Counted from the first letter of the stretch, positions 1 to 13,702 are shown. The stretch: DNA of 64,000 nt from Vanessa cardui (GCF_905220365.1 NC_061130.1:4223501-4287500); one strand, 5' to 3'. Notes: a model not told the origin generated them from the letters alone. A program made the numbers and translations.

Positions 1-27
1 GTATTAAGACTATTTTTTTACCAACAG

Positions 28-3000
28 TTTACTGCACACTGGTAAAAGTCTTCGTCAATACTTACTTTGCATTCCCATTGATAATAATATTGGTCAAGAA
101 ATACTTACTGAATATGGAGGTCGAATACATCACGCCGTTCAAGTTTACATTGCCTTTTAATTACCAAAGTAATGTGCTACTATTTGCTGGCGCTTATTTA
201 ATGGATTACATGATCGGTAAGAATCGTATACAAATGATATTTAATTAATTTGGATAAATATAAACTGATATATTTTAAATAAATACAAGCCTTATATACA
301 ATTGAAAAAATTACCCTAGGCACTTTGTGCAAACCTTGGGTAGGTACCACCCACTGAACAGATTCTTCTGCCAAACAACAGCACTCAGTATTTGTGTTCC
401 GGCTTACAAGATGAGTGAGCCAGTGTAAGTACATGAACAAAGAACATAACATCTTAGTTCCCAAGATTAGTGGCGCATTGTAACAGCGTCATTGTCTGTG
501 GGCGGTGGTGATCACTCACCATTATCCATCCATCAGGTGGCCCATTTGGCCGTCCTAGGAAAATGTCCGACGTCATAAAAAAGAGTGAGAAAATTTTAGA
601 GCTATTCTAATTAGTGAATAGATACACAGATTCATATCCAACACATGTATTTTTTCTCACGATATTTTCCTTCACTAGCAAGCAAGAGACGAATCACGCA
701 CTGATGAATTGAATCCGCAATCATCGGTTAAGATTAACTTTTTCTAATCATTGGGCTGTCTCTACTAACCGCAGAATAAGATTGTAAATCAATTCTAATG
801 TACGAGTAGGCTATGAATATTCAAAATAAATCATTATTATTGTCTGTGAAATGTGTAATAAGAAACTACATGTCATCTTTATATAATTGTTGGTTAAAGA
901 TGGATCATTGGTTGTTTTTTAATATGGAAAAATCAGAGGCATTGATTTTAACCTAAAATGATACATGATTTAGGAATATAAAGGAATGATACGTTGTAAG
1001 AATTGTTAAAAATTATTATTATTATCCAGCAAAGTTTCGAAGTTCCTGAAATACATACAGAATTAAATAAATATGATTTAATAACACATTAAACATGATT
1101 ATGATTTTCAATTTATTTAAACAAACTCTGTGTGTAATGTGTATGAAAGATTAATATAATATGTAGAGTCCTGTTTTTGTAAAAAATGATGTCCATAATT
1201 AAAAATAAAATAATATCAATAATCTTAACATTTCAGCTCTCAATATATCGTATGTTGTTACCTGCAGTTTGTTCTTTATATCAGTAACAATGAGCCAGCT
1301 ACGAACCCTGTACATGTTACTGCAGGAAGATTTCAGAGAGGTAATAAAATCAAAAGACGTGGATTTACAAATAAAGCAAATTGTTCAGCGACATTCAGCG
1401 CTTTCTGAGTCAGTATAAATATAAATATTTATATGTTTATTCTAATTATTATTTTAAAATAAATAAATTCAACAACAACAACATGCCGTCAATTTCCTAC
1501 TGCTCAGCTACGGCCTCTTTTCCCTTTTAGAAGTTTGGAGCATATTCCACCACGATGCTCCAATGCTTAGTAGCTTACACGTGGCAGAATTTCGTTGAAA
1601 TTAGACACATGTAGGTTTCCTCACGATGTTATACACGATAAATTAAACACAAATTAAGCACATGAAAATTCAGTGGTGCTTGCCTGTCTTTGAACCCGCA
1701 ATCATCGGTTCAGATACTCACGTTCTAACCACTGGGCTACTGGCTCATGTTATGTGTTCGCGGAAAAAATATACGTAATAATTATATTGACAAAATATAT
1801 GATCGCGACGTCAACGAAAACGCTATCCTGCGGTGGATTTCGATAAATCGTTCGCGTTTGAAATACCTGTAATGAGCGAATGTACATTACCGCAAATAAA
1901 ATACTGAATAAAATGATAAAATTATTCTTCGGGGTCTATAAATTATGCATGCGTTTTTATACGAGTTTAATCAGTTTATCTCGAATTACCTGCGTTTGAC
2001 CGCTCGACTACGTTCTGCTTATTATACTCAGATAAATTATTCCACTTTATTTTATTTACAGTTTACACTTAACGAAGCTAATATAGTTAATGTGAAATTA
2101 AATGTATGTCTGTTTGTAAAATCAAAACTACTAATTTTATGAACAGTGTGAAAATAAATATATAGGTAGTTTAAATTTCTGGAATTATGACAAATAAATT
2201 TGAAAACAGCTTTTGATTTATCTAGATGACTGGTATTATTGCTATTGCTATATTCCGGATTGTAGATCAGTATGTCAATGTAATTACAGGCACAAGGGAT
2301 TTACAATCTCATATTCCATAGTCGCACACTGCATTAGCAAGTGCCTTATCACCTAGCTCAAAATAAGTTCACCAGCTATCCTAAAATAAAAATTAAACGA
2401 AATAAACTAGTTATATTGTAATCGAATGAATGTAAAATTCTTTTTTTTTTGGTAGGTGTTAGAAGCGATTTTTTTTCTATGATTTATGCCAATTTAATTT
2501 TCAGCCTGTTAATTGAGATGAGTGATGCGTTTGGCGCTATTTTCGCAATCCATGTACTGTTTTTGTCAGTTACAATTTGTTTCTATGGCATCGCCGCAAG
2601 AGTAAGTTATATTAGAATTATATACTTGAAACTTTTTTACGTGAGTATAGAGGTTTGGTAACGTGTACATTTTAAAGAAAAATTAAGTAATGAATAGGAA
2701 TGTAATAAATGAATTTCAATAAACCAAATGAACGGTTGAATTTGAATTTCGAAATGTCAAATGTGAAAAAAAAAATTGTAGTCTTATTAATAGCTAAAAT
2801 AAATCTTAGTACCTTTGGATTTTGTAATTTATTTTATTAGATATATTTTTTTCTTTAATTTTTTTTAATAGCATACAGATTAAATATTATTTCTTCATTA
2901 AAAACAATTTTGACGTTTACGTTACGTCACTTTTCAAATTGCTTTGAGTAAGATGTAAGTGTCTGTATTGTTTTAATATATTGTATTACAACGTTATTCT

Positions 3001-6000
3001 AGGAGGGTTCGGCTATAAAAGTAAATAACTATTGCAATGCATTCGCAACAGTTGTTACTATGTTGTTACTGATGAAACAGAGGATTCTTGATTTCATTTT
3101 GATAAATTGTTACGATTTAAAAAATAATTAATTTTAGAGAGCGGAAATAGTTACTGGCCGGTTAGAGTGCGGTGCTACCAAAAATTTTAAAGTATTTTCG
3201 TATTATTTTGGCTAGGTATACTACTATTATATGTGTATATTATTTTCTTGGCTGAAACCGACTCCAAAAATAGCAGTAATGGTAACTACATTATATCATA
3301 TATCATATAAAATCGTAAATCGAATTTTTAGTAGTCTAATATTTTTCATTTCATTTTACTTAGGAGAACTCAAAAAAATATTTTGACCATTGTTGTTCAT
3401 CGATACTTGTCGAGTAAGATTTATAATATGCAGGTTACCTACCTATCTTCTTGCGTCATAAACACAGATCGTACCAACATAATAATGAGTAGAAAAAGTA
3501 AGTTGATTATTAAGTTGTATAAAAATACGCAATTACTTTTTTTAGTGCAAATTAATTTGTTTTAAAATAATGTATTGTTTGAAGTCGGTCTTCTTTGCAA
3601 TAGGCTATTTGACAATACGAAAAATATATTGTGAATTATAATAATCAGTGTATATCATGAGTTTAAAAATGGTTATTTACCAAAGAAAGTTGAAAATAAT
3701 ACTTAATTTATTCAAAAATCCACATGTGACACAAAACTATCCTAATTGGCCGAGGTTATGATGAAGTCACTTTCTTGTAAACCTTGCTTTTCTACTATAT
3801 GTACGACAGATTAAAATACAGGAAAATGACGTCACCGACCCCTTTGCAGCGCCATATTGTCCAAGTACGTTTTTGCGCGCTATTTAAATATAGAATTTTA
3901 AATATGATATTTTTCGGCAAACTGGTTCCTTAACTTCTACTAAATAATATAAAATGGATTTTAGAAACCAGTCAAATAGCGTATTCTTTCTTAATTTTTA
4001 AAAATCGATAAATATATTTTTTTAAATACAAAACCATTTTCTGATCTGTTCGACTCGAAACGTACAAAGAAGTACATTATTCGGAAAAGGGGAAATGCGA
4101 CATAAAGTCAAATCAATTTCATTTTCAGCAACTTTTTTTACGACGCCTTAACACACCATTTATTATTATATACTGCTTTAATCTTTTTTTTTATTAAAAT
4201 ATCTTTATTCTACAAGCATGAATACGGTAGGGAATTAAGTTTTGATTAATTTTCTATTATCTGTTTTCTTTCTATAATATAATTAAATAATTGAATAGTA
4301 TACTTCCGTGGAAGCATCAGGGGATGAGAATATAATTTAAAAGGCTCTGATTAAATTTAGTAACTTTTAATTCGAATCTTTTATTAATATTTTATATGAG
4401 ACATCCTTTGACACGTATTGGTGTTTAAAGCGAGTCATGTAAAAATCCATGTAGGTACTCCATTCCAACCATAAGAGGTAAAAAGGCAACAACAACAACA
4501 AACAACAAAAGCCTGTAAATCACACTGCTGGGCTAAAGGCCTCCTCTCCCTTTGAGGAGGAGTTTGGAACATATTCCACCACGCTGTTCCAATGCGGGTT
4601 GGTGGAATACACATGTGGCAGAATTTCTATGAAAATGGTCACATACAGGTTTCCTCACGATGTTTTCCTTCACCGCTGAGCACGAGATGAATTATAAAGA
4701 CAAATTACGCACATAAATCAGCGGTGCTTACCTGGGTTCGAACCCGCAATCATCGGTTAAGATGCACGCGTTCTAAGCACTGGGCCAACTCGTAAAAAGG
4801 CAAATAAACAACAATTGACACAATATGATTGCTCGAAAGCTTGGTATGGTGTTCACTATAGGTTTAAAAAAAATTGCGTTTAAACGTCGAAGTTTTTAAG
4901 GAAAATTAAAATGGAATGCAGTAGTATAGTGATGTAGTGTTGTATTATTAATAGAGATATACTATTAATATATTGATAGCGACGTCGCTGCTGTGTCGTT
5001 GTTTGTGTGTGTATGTGTGTGTAATTTTATTGATATTTAATATTTTATCAAATTTTCAGATTAACAGTAGACTAGAGGATTTGAAGAATTTTCTTATTTC
5101 GGTTATAACTACCATCAATATTTACAACTGCTGCAGACATGGTCAACTCGTCACTGATTCGGTGAAGCTTATTTTTTATCTTAACATTTAAAAAATATAT
5201 ATATAATGAGTGTGTTTGCATATTGGGTGTAATCTCCAGAACTAATAATAAAAAAAATGTTTTCACTGAATATAAAATATATTTATGCATGCAAATGCTG
5301 AGGATTTAGTTACACAGTATATCTAAATATTAATTACATCAAATTTCAAATATTTTAGGCTCTGGATGTCGCAACTGTAGCATACGACAGTGCTTGGGAG
5401 GATCTATCGTGTAAAAAAAGGAAAATCATTCTGCTTACGATACTAAGGTAAGAAATAAAAACGCACCATTATATTGTAGTACTAATCATTTGTAAATTAT
5501 CTCTAAGGAGTTTCAAAAGTGCAGTAACTAAGTTCCTTGACGGTTCTCGCTATAATTTACATTCGGGACTTTTGGTAGTTTACAACATGATAATTTAAAT
5601 CATATTCTGCATAGAATATAGAAGCGAACAAAATGTATATTTTAATTTGTGAGTACTTGTCTAGTCTAGTTGCTAAATAAGGCTGTTGATCTCATAGCCC
5701 TAAGTTGAAATCCTAGGCCAAATGGCTAATTTTTAGGGTTGTCTGTCTCAGTAGGAGTCTGGAAATCACGTTAATCCTGTCCTACACCTAAACTCATTCC
5801 ACGTCGAATATATCATCGGATCATGTTTGGTAAGTCTATGTTTGATAGCACACTTTACTGAATGAAACGATCGCCTCCTGGCTGTTTCTGATATACAATA
5901 TGTATTTAATTAATTTGAAAAAAAGACCCGCTGAGTTGCTTTCCCCGGGTCTTCTCAGGTCAAGGTGTTCCTTTTTCCGAACCGGTGGTAGTGTTTAATT

Positions 6001-9000
6001 TGTCCATTAATAAGAAAGTGTAATGCTTCTACGTTGAAAAAAGTAATTCGAGTTTAAGTTTGAGTTTGAGTGAGGAGTGAGATAATAAAAAGTGCGCCTG
6101 TTTTAGCGCTTACATTTGTGTACTATAATACGTCCTGCGCAGTTGGCTGATATCCCTTGAGATTGGCCGGCGTAGCTGATATGACCAATTTCGACACCGA
6201 TAACTTCATCGCGGAATTTCGTCGGATACGTGTCAACATCACGTTCCTACGTCATTGAACACGATTTGATTTTATTAAACTCCAATGAACACTTGGTTGT
6301 ATAGTATTTATTGTTATGACACCATTATCTTTCATCGATTCACATTTGCTGTCCTCGGCTAATTCTGCTTCTTCTTTAATAATCTCTTGCATAAGCTTGT
6401 ACAATATTACAAAATGATGTAACACGAGTTTTATTTAAAATTATTAGTTTAATAAATGAAAAATTGTTACAAAGACAGGATTCATAGTGATACGTATAAA
6501 CTACAATGTAGACAAATACATTGTTTTACGAAACCCGAATAAATTTTTATTGATGGTATTAAAATGTTTTCATATATTACGATTGCAATGGTATAATTAT
6601 TTAGTTATTACGATTGTAGAATATATAGAAAAAAATGCTTAGCACCGTATAGTGTCGTATTAAAACATAACTGCGTTGGAAAAAAGATACCATAATTTAT
6701 ATAACTTATCGTGTTCTCAAATCAGAGGTTTCCAATTTTGGCATGTTCTTAAGAGTTGCTTTATTGACTACTAGATATTCCTGCGACTTTTGTAGGCGTT
6801 TGAATTTAATAAAAAAGTTATTGTTTTAGCCTAAGTTAATCCTTATTACATTAGCTTTCTGACAGTGAAGGTCAGCCATTCCAGAGATTAGCTGGAATAA
6901 ACACTGACAAAATGTTGTTTTGTTATATGGACCTTAATTAAATGGTTATCTTAGCGTTACAAACAGATACTCCAATTTCATTCAGTTTTAAATACGATTG
7001 TCAATTATTTTTTTTGGTACCTCTTTGTGCTAACTCGTCTGGGTAGGTACTACTCAACGCACATTATAACGCCAAACAGCAGTAGTGCGTACTGTTGTAA
7101 ACTACAGGAACAAGGAAGAAAACATCACAGTTCCCAATTATAGCGCAAAGCCGATGTAAGGAATGGTTAATTTTTACGCTACCAATTTAAATGGACCGTT
7201 AATGATGATCAAGTATCATCAGGTGGCATCGTCCATTTACCATGATATGATAATCACTTAATTCTAAAGAGTATTGAATTAATGCGCAAAGCCGATTACA
7301 TAAAACTTCTGATAAATGCAAACATCTGCCGTTTTGAAAGCAAGAAGAAAGAATTAGATAAATAAAATTATCCATTATGGACGAAATTTAATGTACTAAT
7401 AAAATGTCTTAAAAAATATGAAAGGCAAAATATAGGTTGTGCTGACTTATCGCTGCTTAGACTAAGCTTTCGAATAATCCAATGTGCACAGTTTGCATAG
7501 ATCGTTTATTTGCAACTTGTGCCAAGTTTATAATAGTCTTACTTAACTTGGTTGAACTATCGACGGAAAGTCGAGTTCTTTGGTTTTCTAGTGAAATTTA
7601 TACAGCTTCAATTTCGAATTGTGGACTTTCCATTGTATTAAGAGTTGAACAATCAGTTGTCCTAAACCTTTCGAATGTAAATAATTATCACCATCGTCGT
7701 AGGATTTGACGTCAACAGTGGGACTCAAGACTCCTCCAAGGAGCGGAAAAGAATTTAGCCTACCCCTTACACTTACTAAACCTTTCAAACCTGTTACTCT
7801 ACTTCTTTTGTCAAGTTTCATCATTTAAAATACCCATTTTTTTCATTCAATTGGTATCGATGATCCCTTTTAGAGGAATTAGTAACATTGCCCTTTACTA
7901 AGTTAAGCTTAAAACTTCTGCTTATATTGGAGACGAAAATAGCGCAAGGGATCACGATCGAACTTTAGACTTTTCACACCACCCTTAAACCATTGGGCCA
8001 TAATCTATGTGTATTGAATTTTCACGTGAATAAATATATACATAAGTAAATAAAGACAAATTACGCTAATCTTGCATGTATCATAGTAGAAAAATCAAGA
8101 TGCCTGAGAACAAGAGAATCGTAACCTATGATTGCGAGTTCCTATCGGTAAAGTACCAATTGGCGTGCAGGAAAAATTTGCGAATAAGCCAATTGTCACA
8201 TGTAACCAACATGTATCATTAGCAGGGTGGTGAAAAAGTTCCAAACATTCGTTTTGAAAGAAGCCCTAAGCCCACCTGTGGGCTAAAATACACTTAAGAT
8301 AAAATTTTACAGATAGTTATTTAATTTTTAGTAAATTAACATTTCTGTACGTCTTCAGAATTTATCCATTTAAATATCTACGACACGTTTCAGCTCTTCG
8401 TTAAAGATTTTACTATTTAAGATAAAATTGAAAAAGATGCTGTTAATTTTTTACACGTTAACTTTTTAGGTCACAGCAAGCTTCTTACATCCGCTCCATG
8501 AAATGCTCTGAAATTTCTTTGAAGACATTTGTAACGGTAAGTTAGAGTGAGAAAGAGTATTTATTGTATTCACTTACGTTTATAAATGTGTTAAATTAAA
8601 ACGTCAGGTCATGCCTTTGTGAAAAATGTAATTTTGATTGTTGGGGATTTACCAGTATTCATATAAAGAATCAGCGTTATAGTTAAATCAGGCATTGATG
8701 GCCAATAAGTCTAGTTGATCGAATCTGGAATTTTATGTCACTTAGTGGGCATCCTCATCATTACATAGTATAAATTAAAGTCGGTACCGATGTCTGTCCC
8801 TATGTGTACTTAGATCTTTCAAATTACGCAATAGATTAATTGTAACAGATATAGTGACTAGAGAGGAAGGTTTTAGTATATAATACATGGACAATATAGT
8901 AAAGAAACAAGAAAATATCTGTACAGTATTTAAGTATCAGCATTTCGCCGGTGCGAAGTCAAGTTTAATGATGCTGTAATTTAAACCGTACATGTTAAAA

Positions 9001-9639
9001 ACATTCACATTTTTTCATTAAATACTTCAAAACAGACCTGTATGAAAGTGTTTTTATAGTGGAAGACAACAAACCCACAAACAAATAAGAGTTACCGTAT
9101 TGTTTGAAATCATCCAATCCAATGTAATTTTAGATCATTAGTTTGTCATCAAAATGTTCCATATCCATACATTTTTAGTTTAACCAGTTATAAATACCCT
9201 TTTTTATTTAAATATTCCAAAGTTGGGTCAGATAACTAGCTATATATAAGATAAAGCAAATAAACTATCCCGTCGTTCATAAAGATCCTTAGTGAAATTC
9301 TAGAAATATTCAATCCGATTAAATTATATATCATGTACAATCTTAAACTATGAATGAAAAAGGAGGACTCTTTATATGTACGGGTTATAGCTTTCTTGCT
9401 TGTGAACCGATTTTCATCATTATCTTTGCGTTAGCCTCAATCTAGCTCTTAGAAGCGCTCATCTTAATATTCGTTTTGAACATTGTTACGCTATTCGTAG
9501 AGTATTCTCAGACAATTATTAGGTTGTCTTTTTTCGGATTAAATTCGCTTATTTTGCTTTAATATAACATTTTCTTTTTCAGATTATGAATATGACATGG
9601 TCCTTTATCTCGTTGGTTACGAAGCTGTATCAAGACTAA
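28..9639 (+). CDS. Odorant receptor (insect 7tm_6 family), C-terminal part, seven exons
   Basis: The exons are 28-216, 1237-1408, 2505-2601, 5060-5161, 5359-5447, 8470-8536 and 9583-9639. Each is bounded by AG and GT, and phases agree at every junction, giving 256 residues and a TAA stop at 9637-9639. Hydrophobic segments lie near residues 2-21, 48-78, 128-150 and 160-173, with a last one around 232-252. Family signatures are CCRHG near 175, an AYDSAW block near 195-200 and RSQQ at 216-219, followed by short terminal exons typical of lepidopteran odorant receptors. Such receptors pair with the co-receptor Orco as ligand-gated cation channels in the dendrites of olfactory neurons. Lepidopteran receptors are usually about 400 residues, so roughly the first 150 are encoded to the left of the window. 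No frameshift or stop is seen, so the gene looks intact. Introns hold a SINE-C (intron 1), a SINE-A (2), a MITE and a SINE-A (3), Helitron and SINE-C remnants (5) and a Helitron fragment (6). The ligand and orthologue cannot be told from sequence alone. A gustatory receptor is less likely given the exon pattern. Confidence 0.93.
312..565 (+). mobile_element. SINE-C copy (degenerate) in receptor intron 1
   Basis: It matches the family's GGGTAGGTACCACCCACT start, the GAGTGAGCCAGTGTAA middle and the ATCAGGTGGCCCATTTG end, but the final A-rich tail is eroded. It has several indels, so it is an old copy. Confidence 0.75.
1470..1746 (-). mobile_element. SINE-A copy in receptor intron 2
   Basis: Read on the minus strand, the copy starts with a tRNA-like head and ends in TTGTTGTTG. 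It is full length but diverged, and sits 60 bases after the exon ending at 1408. Confidence 0.85.
3603..3981. mobile_element. MITE with terminal inverted repeat GGCTATTTGAC, copy 1
   Basis: The left end reads GGCTATTTGAC (3603-3613), and the right end is its inverse with one mismatch (3971-3981). The interior is non-coding and AT-rich, with a conserved ATGACGTCACCGACCCC block. It lies in receptor intron 3. A second copy at 53150-53594 aligns along its whole length. The superfamily is not clear because no target duplication is obvious. Confidence 0.8.
4490..4791 (-). mobile_element. SINE-A copy, subfamily A2, in receptor intron 3
   Basis: The element is flanked by a perfect 12-bp target duplication, GTAAAAAGGCAA, at 4478-4489 and 4792-4803. 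On the minus strand it has the tRNA-like head (A box GGCCCAGTG-like, B box GGTTCGAACCC) and a TTGTTG tail. It carries the A2 subfamily markers seen at 39838, 43277 and 62501 (ATCAGCGGTGC near the head). Confidence 0.93.
5925..6000 (+). repeat. Fragment of repeat D (CCGAACCGGTGGTAG)
   Basis: It contains the CCGAACCGGTGGTAG block shared with the longer copies at 20766-20998 and 47128-47372. It lies in receptor intron 5. Confidence 0.6.
6765..6990 (-). mobile_element. Degraded non-autonomous Helitron
   Basis: It shares GCGTTTGAATTTAA, TAGCCTAAGTTA and GAGATTAGC blocks with the intact copies at 23607-24212 and 37307-37553. Both termini are eroded. It lies in receptor intron 5. Confidence 0.6.
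7015..7235 (+). mobile_element. SINE-C copy (degenerate) in receptor intron 5
   Basis: TCTGGGTAGGTACTACTCA, CGCCAAACAGCAGTA and TATCATCAGGTGGCATCGTCC follow the family order. The terminal A tail is missing. Confidence 0.7.
8010..8290 (+). mobile_element. Probable very old SINE-A remnant
   Basis: The stretch near 8190-8285 resembles the 3' half of SINE-A in plus orientation (CACATGTA, GTGGTGAAAAAGTTCCAAAC, then CCACCTGTGGGC). The head is not recognisable. It lies in receptor intron 5. Confidence 0.4.
8764..8957 (+). mobile_element. Helitron-like fragment in receptor intron 6
   Basis: It starts CATAGTATAAA and contains TGTCTGTCCCTATGTGTAC and ATAATACATGGACAATATAG, as in the copy at 22605-22859. 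The 3' terminus decays near GCCGGTGCGAAG, just short of the expected CTAG. Confidence 0.65.
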
Positions 9640-9820
9640 TGGATTTGCTGTTTCATATTAAAACTATTTTTAAATAATAAGCTCTACACTGCAACAATCG
9701 CTGATAAAATCACCAAAGTTACAATGCACAGTTATTTTATAGATTTAAATGAGTATCAGTTGCATATTACGTTCACGCACAGTAGTAAAATAGTATGAGT
9801 AGCTGTCACGTGACCAAGAT

Positions 9821-9826
9821 AATAAA
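9821..9826 (+). promoter_or_regulatory. Candidate polyadenylation signal of the odorant receptor
   Basis: This is the first AATAAA downstream of the receptor stop codon, 182 bases after it. Nothing else in the sequence confirms its use. Confidence 0.3.
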
Positions 9827-10044
9827 GATGGGCCGTTTGCTTTAGTTCTTTTGTAGTGCTACCTTCTATATAGGTACATATATACATAATCTGAGATATA
9901 GATAGGTGAATAGAATCTACAGATATGTGATTTGTATAGAGCATAATTTTATAAATAATATTGAATTTAAATTGAACTGCAATCAATGCTTCTCTTAATA
10001 TTTTATGAAAGGGGCTTGCCGTTTCATAAAATATTTTTTCATAA

Positions 10045-10285
10045 CTAGAACGTGCCCGCGACTTCCTGCGCAGGATTTGGAAATTACACCTTAATTTATT
10101 GACTTTTTATTTTATATATACTTTATTCTTATGTAAAGTAGTCTATCTAATCACTTATCTGTCGATGAGAGTCCCGTCAAAATTGTATCAGCCGTTTCAG
10201 AGATGAAACGGAACAAGTAGAAAGACAGATAGATAGACCGTCAAAAATTGTAAAACAAAATATTTTGGTACAGATAACGTGTATG
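10045..10285 (-). mobile_element. Non-autonomous Helitron, diverged
   Basis: On the minus strand it ends ...CGCGGGCACGTTCTAG next to T, and it contains the CAGCCGTTTCAGAGAT and AAAATATTTTGGTA blocks of the family. The 5' end is not clear. Confidence 0.65.
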
Positions 10286-12611
10286 AATATGAATTATTAT
10301 GAATTAATTATAATTAATTTAAATGTAACTTAAACACAAATAAATCCTAGATATTCAATATAAGATGTCTCGAAATTTTTATCGCCGGCTATTAAGAGTA
10401 AATGTTAATGAAATTGTACCTACAAACCTACCCACGCTTTGCGTTAGTATATTAAAGACTCATCCAAATATAGTTCGTTTTATTTTAATTATCATCAGTT
10501 ACCAATGTGAGCAAAATAACAAATTATTTATAAGTTACATTGATACCACAGTATTCAGTAAAGTCGAAATAGAGTTGACATTAAAAGAAACCCAGAGACA
10601 AGCATTGGTTTATACGAATAAAATATACGAGTGTGTGCAAAATTTCAGTTGAATTGGCCGGTTGCACGGATCTTGTTTTAAATTCACTTGCAGCATTTTG
10701 CCAACACATACTACCAGGTGAGTTTTATATAAAGTTTGTTGAATAGTTTTTTGAAAAAGGAACTAACCCATAAGAACCTCTTTGCTATAAAAATATAATA
10801 AATACTTCAAGGTCAATCAATCCTTTTATTTTAATTTCATTTTATATTTCATAATACAATATCGGTGACGTCACAAAGAAAATAATTCGTTTAAATTACT
10901 TTTTAAATGTACTCAAATATGATAAAACCATGACCGAAGGTGAACTTGAGTTATAAAAATAATACATTTTAAGGTGAATATATCTCAATATACCTATTCC
11001 TTGGTAACAGTTTCATTTATGGCCCTATTTTATGGTCGGGCTATAAAACTGAAAGTTGAAATGTGCGATAAAAAGTTTCAATAGAAATAAGAACATCCAT
11101 TGAAACTTGAACACGGTATAATAATAATATTGAGGAAAATGAATCGCGACCTGTTATGCTACGTTTTTCATTGAAGAAACACTATCACGTAGCCATATAT
11201 TTTATTTAGTAAAAGATCTTAGTTATTACACAGCGCTTCATATAGATTTACCTCAATTTAGTATAACTTATTGCTACTCTCGTGAGTTATTTCTATTTGA
11301 ATAATTTTACCATCTCTTACAATATTTATACATATTATGAGTTGCAAAGTTAAACACCTTGCAAATAATAGCGCGTAATCAATAAAGAGATTTATTGTGT
11401 TTTATAACATATAATACATTAGTAGGTATCGCCACAAATCCATCTGTGTTGTTATTTCCCCATCTATATCCTATTCTTGCGGTTTTGACCCAATGCAAGC
11501 ATTTTTTTAATGCTTAATTTGTATCTATATTTCATCGCGTATTTGGTAGTGAAGCAACCATCACAGCGTGATAAAAGTATATGTAATAAGTGCATGACTT
11601 ACCGTAAATCTACCAAATATATCTCCACCTACCCATATTTTAGAAGCGTGGTGAAATAACCCAAAACTTCATTTCCAAAAGAGAAGATGGCTTAAACTGG
11701 CCGTGGGCCATGGCTCAGGTGTAAGGCTGCTACTTTCCAAGGCCTAATCAAGATCAGCTAATTCAATATCAAATTTAATTACTTACAATAATCAAATTCG
11801 TTTTTTCAATATCGAAACTTACTACTTGATTAAATATCCGACTAGTATTTTGATATTTAATACTTATGACATCAAAAAGAATAATTTATTGGTACGTTCA
11901 AGGAAATAATCTACTCATTTCTCAAAGTCGGCCCACTAAACTCCTGGGTGCTACAGTCCATACACGGTAATAATCACTTTCAATCTGGTGAGTCTGATGC
12001 CAGTTTGAATCCTATTAAAAATAATATTTGCTTTTCAATTTTGATGAGGTACTCGTAACACGTCTAATAACTTATGTAACTTCCTCTTTGACAATATTCT
12101 GTAAAATATCTGCCATATTGATTAGCAAACATGTTAAATGGGCAAACATGTTAAACATATTTATAGTATATTAGTGCAGTGGAGCCCAATAGTTGGGAAA
12201 TCGAAAATTTGTGAATATCAAACGTAATAATAGTATACGGGAATTATTACAGTCCAAGATTGGAATGGACGTATTAAAAGATTTAACGAATGTGTCAATT
12301 TGGTCGAAATACAAAACTAATTAATCAAGATGTATTACGGCCTCTTGGAATTAGTTTTCTTTTGAGAACCAAAACTGTTTCAGTAGATTATTTCTAAAAC
12401 AATGATATCTCCTGATGGCTTTTAATGAATTGATGAATTGTCTCAGAGTTTAATGTTTTTATTAACTTTGGGTTATTTATAAAAATTATCATTAAGTGGA
12501 CTCTTATCTTGTAACAGTTCGTTAGCTATGGTCTATAAATTCTGGTCTCGTTTTCATATAATTACAAATTATTTGATCCGAAATTTAACACTTACAAAAT
12601 ATGTGATATAT
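10286..12611. other. AT-rich intergenic DNA with an old SINE-A remnant
   Basis: No supportable gene. A 95-codon open frame at 10365-10652 is not convincing. Bases 11495-11715 look like a decayed plus-strand SINE-A, with TGCTTAATTTGTATCTATA and a GAAGCGTGGTGAAATA block. Confidence 0.5.
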
Positions 12612-12776
12612 ACAACAACAACAACAACAACAGCCTGTAAATTTCCCACTGCTGGGTTAAGACCACCTCCCCCTATGAGGAGATGGTTTGGAACATATTC
12701 TATCACGCTGTTTGAATGCAGGTTGGTGAAATACACATGTAGTAGAATTTCTATGAAACATGTAGGTTTACTTCAC
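12612..12776 (-). mobile_element. SINE-A copy, 5'-truncated
   Basis: A (TTG)n tail and the tail-proximal half of SINE-A are present on the minus strand. The copy stops before the tRNA-like head, as incomplete reverse transcription would produce. Confidence 0.85.
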
Positions 12777-13423
12777 CATAAAATTACCCTTGAAATAATT
12801 AGCCTAGTTTTAGATAATATTAAAATTATATGTCAACAAAAATAATAGGATTAAATTACAATACAGAATATAAATCCGGGAATTATTTTAAGCTGTTTCC
12901 GATTATGTAAATCAGCTGACATTGATCAGGGATGACGTAATAACTATCCCGGTATTTACACTGAAATTTGATGGTAAACGTTATTACAGGTATATTGCAA
13001 CTAGTTCGGTTAAATATCTACGTAATCTCTTTAAAACAACAACCGCACAGTTAACAAGATTATTATTAAACAGGATTAATATAATTAACACATTATAATC
13101 TTCATATTAACAGCCCCACTCAGAAACATCGATAAAATTTAATATCAATTAATCATTGTTACGAAACGTTTTTGGGAAATTTAATTTTATTACTTAAAAG
13201 GCTTAATAAAAGATTTCATTGTACGTAAATATTACTAGAATTGCCAATAATACATTGTCTCCTCGTCTACTGGTGCATCCAACAACGATTAGGCTGGCAA
13301 AGTGCCAACGTCTCTGTTTTTGAAGATTCATTTTTGAATAAAACATTTATATTCAATAAATACACTAGAGAAAATTTAAGTATTTTTATTCTAAGAACGT
13401 TACAAAACAAATTTGATTTTACT
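12777..13423. other. Intergenic, nothing recognised
   Basis: AT-rich single-copy DNA. No repeat or coding signature seen. Confidence 0.4.
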
Positions 13424-13702
13424 TGGTGGTAGGGCTTTTGCCAAGCCTGTTGTATCCAACAGTACCACATTATCATCAGATATTCTACCGCCAAACAGTT
13501 GTACTCAGTATTGTAGTATCCGGTTTAAAGTTGGAGTGACCCAGTGTAACTACAGGCATAAAAAACACAACATAGATTCCCAAAGTTGGTGGTGCATGGC
13601 ATGTAAGTAGTGATTAATATTTCTTACAGATTTATTGTTTATGGGCGGAGGTGACCATTTACCACCAGGTGGCCCATTTGCTCGTCCGCCAATACCATAA
13701 AA
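13424..13702 (+). mobile_element. SINE-C copy, near full length
   Basis: It runs from GGTGGTAGGGCTTTTGCCAA to CCGCCAATACCATAAAATAA. The 3' end, TACCACCAGGTGGCCCATTT, is the block shared with the LINE tail at 47053-47117. Confidence 0.85.

Noticed and set aside
10365..10652. 95-codon open frame downstream of the odorant receptor
   Set aside because: AT-driven codons, no motif, no upstream promoter or splice context. The end resembles dispersed repeat text.
12528..12845. 105-codon frame with a threonine run
   Set aside because: The threonines come from the (CAA)n tail of a SINE-A read in another frame.
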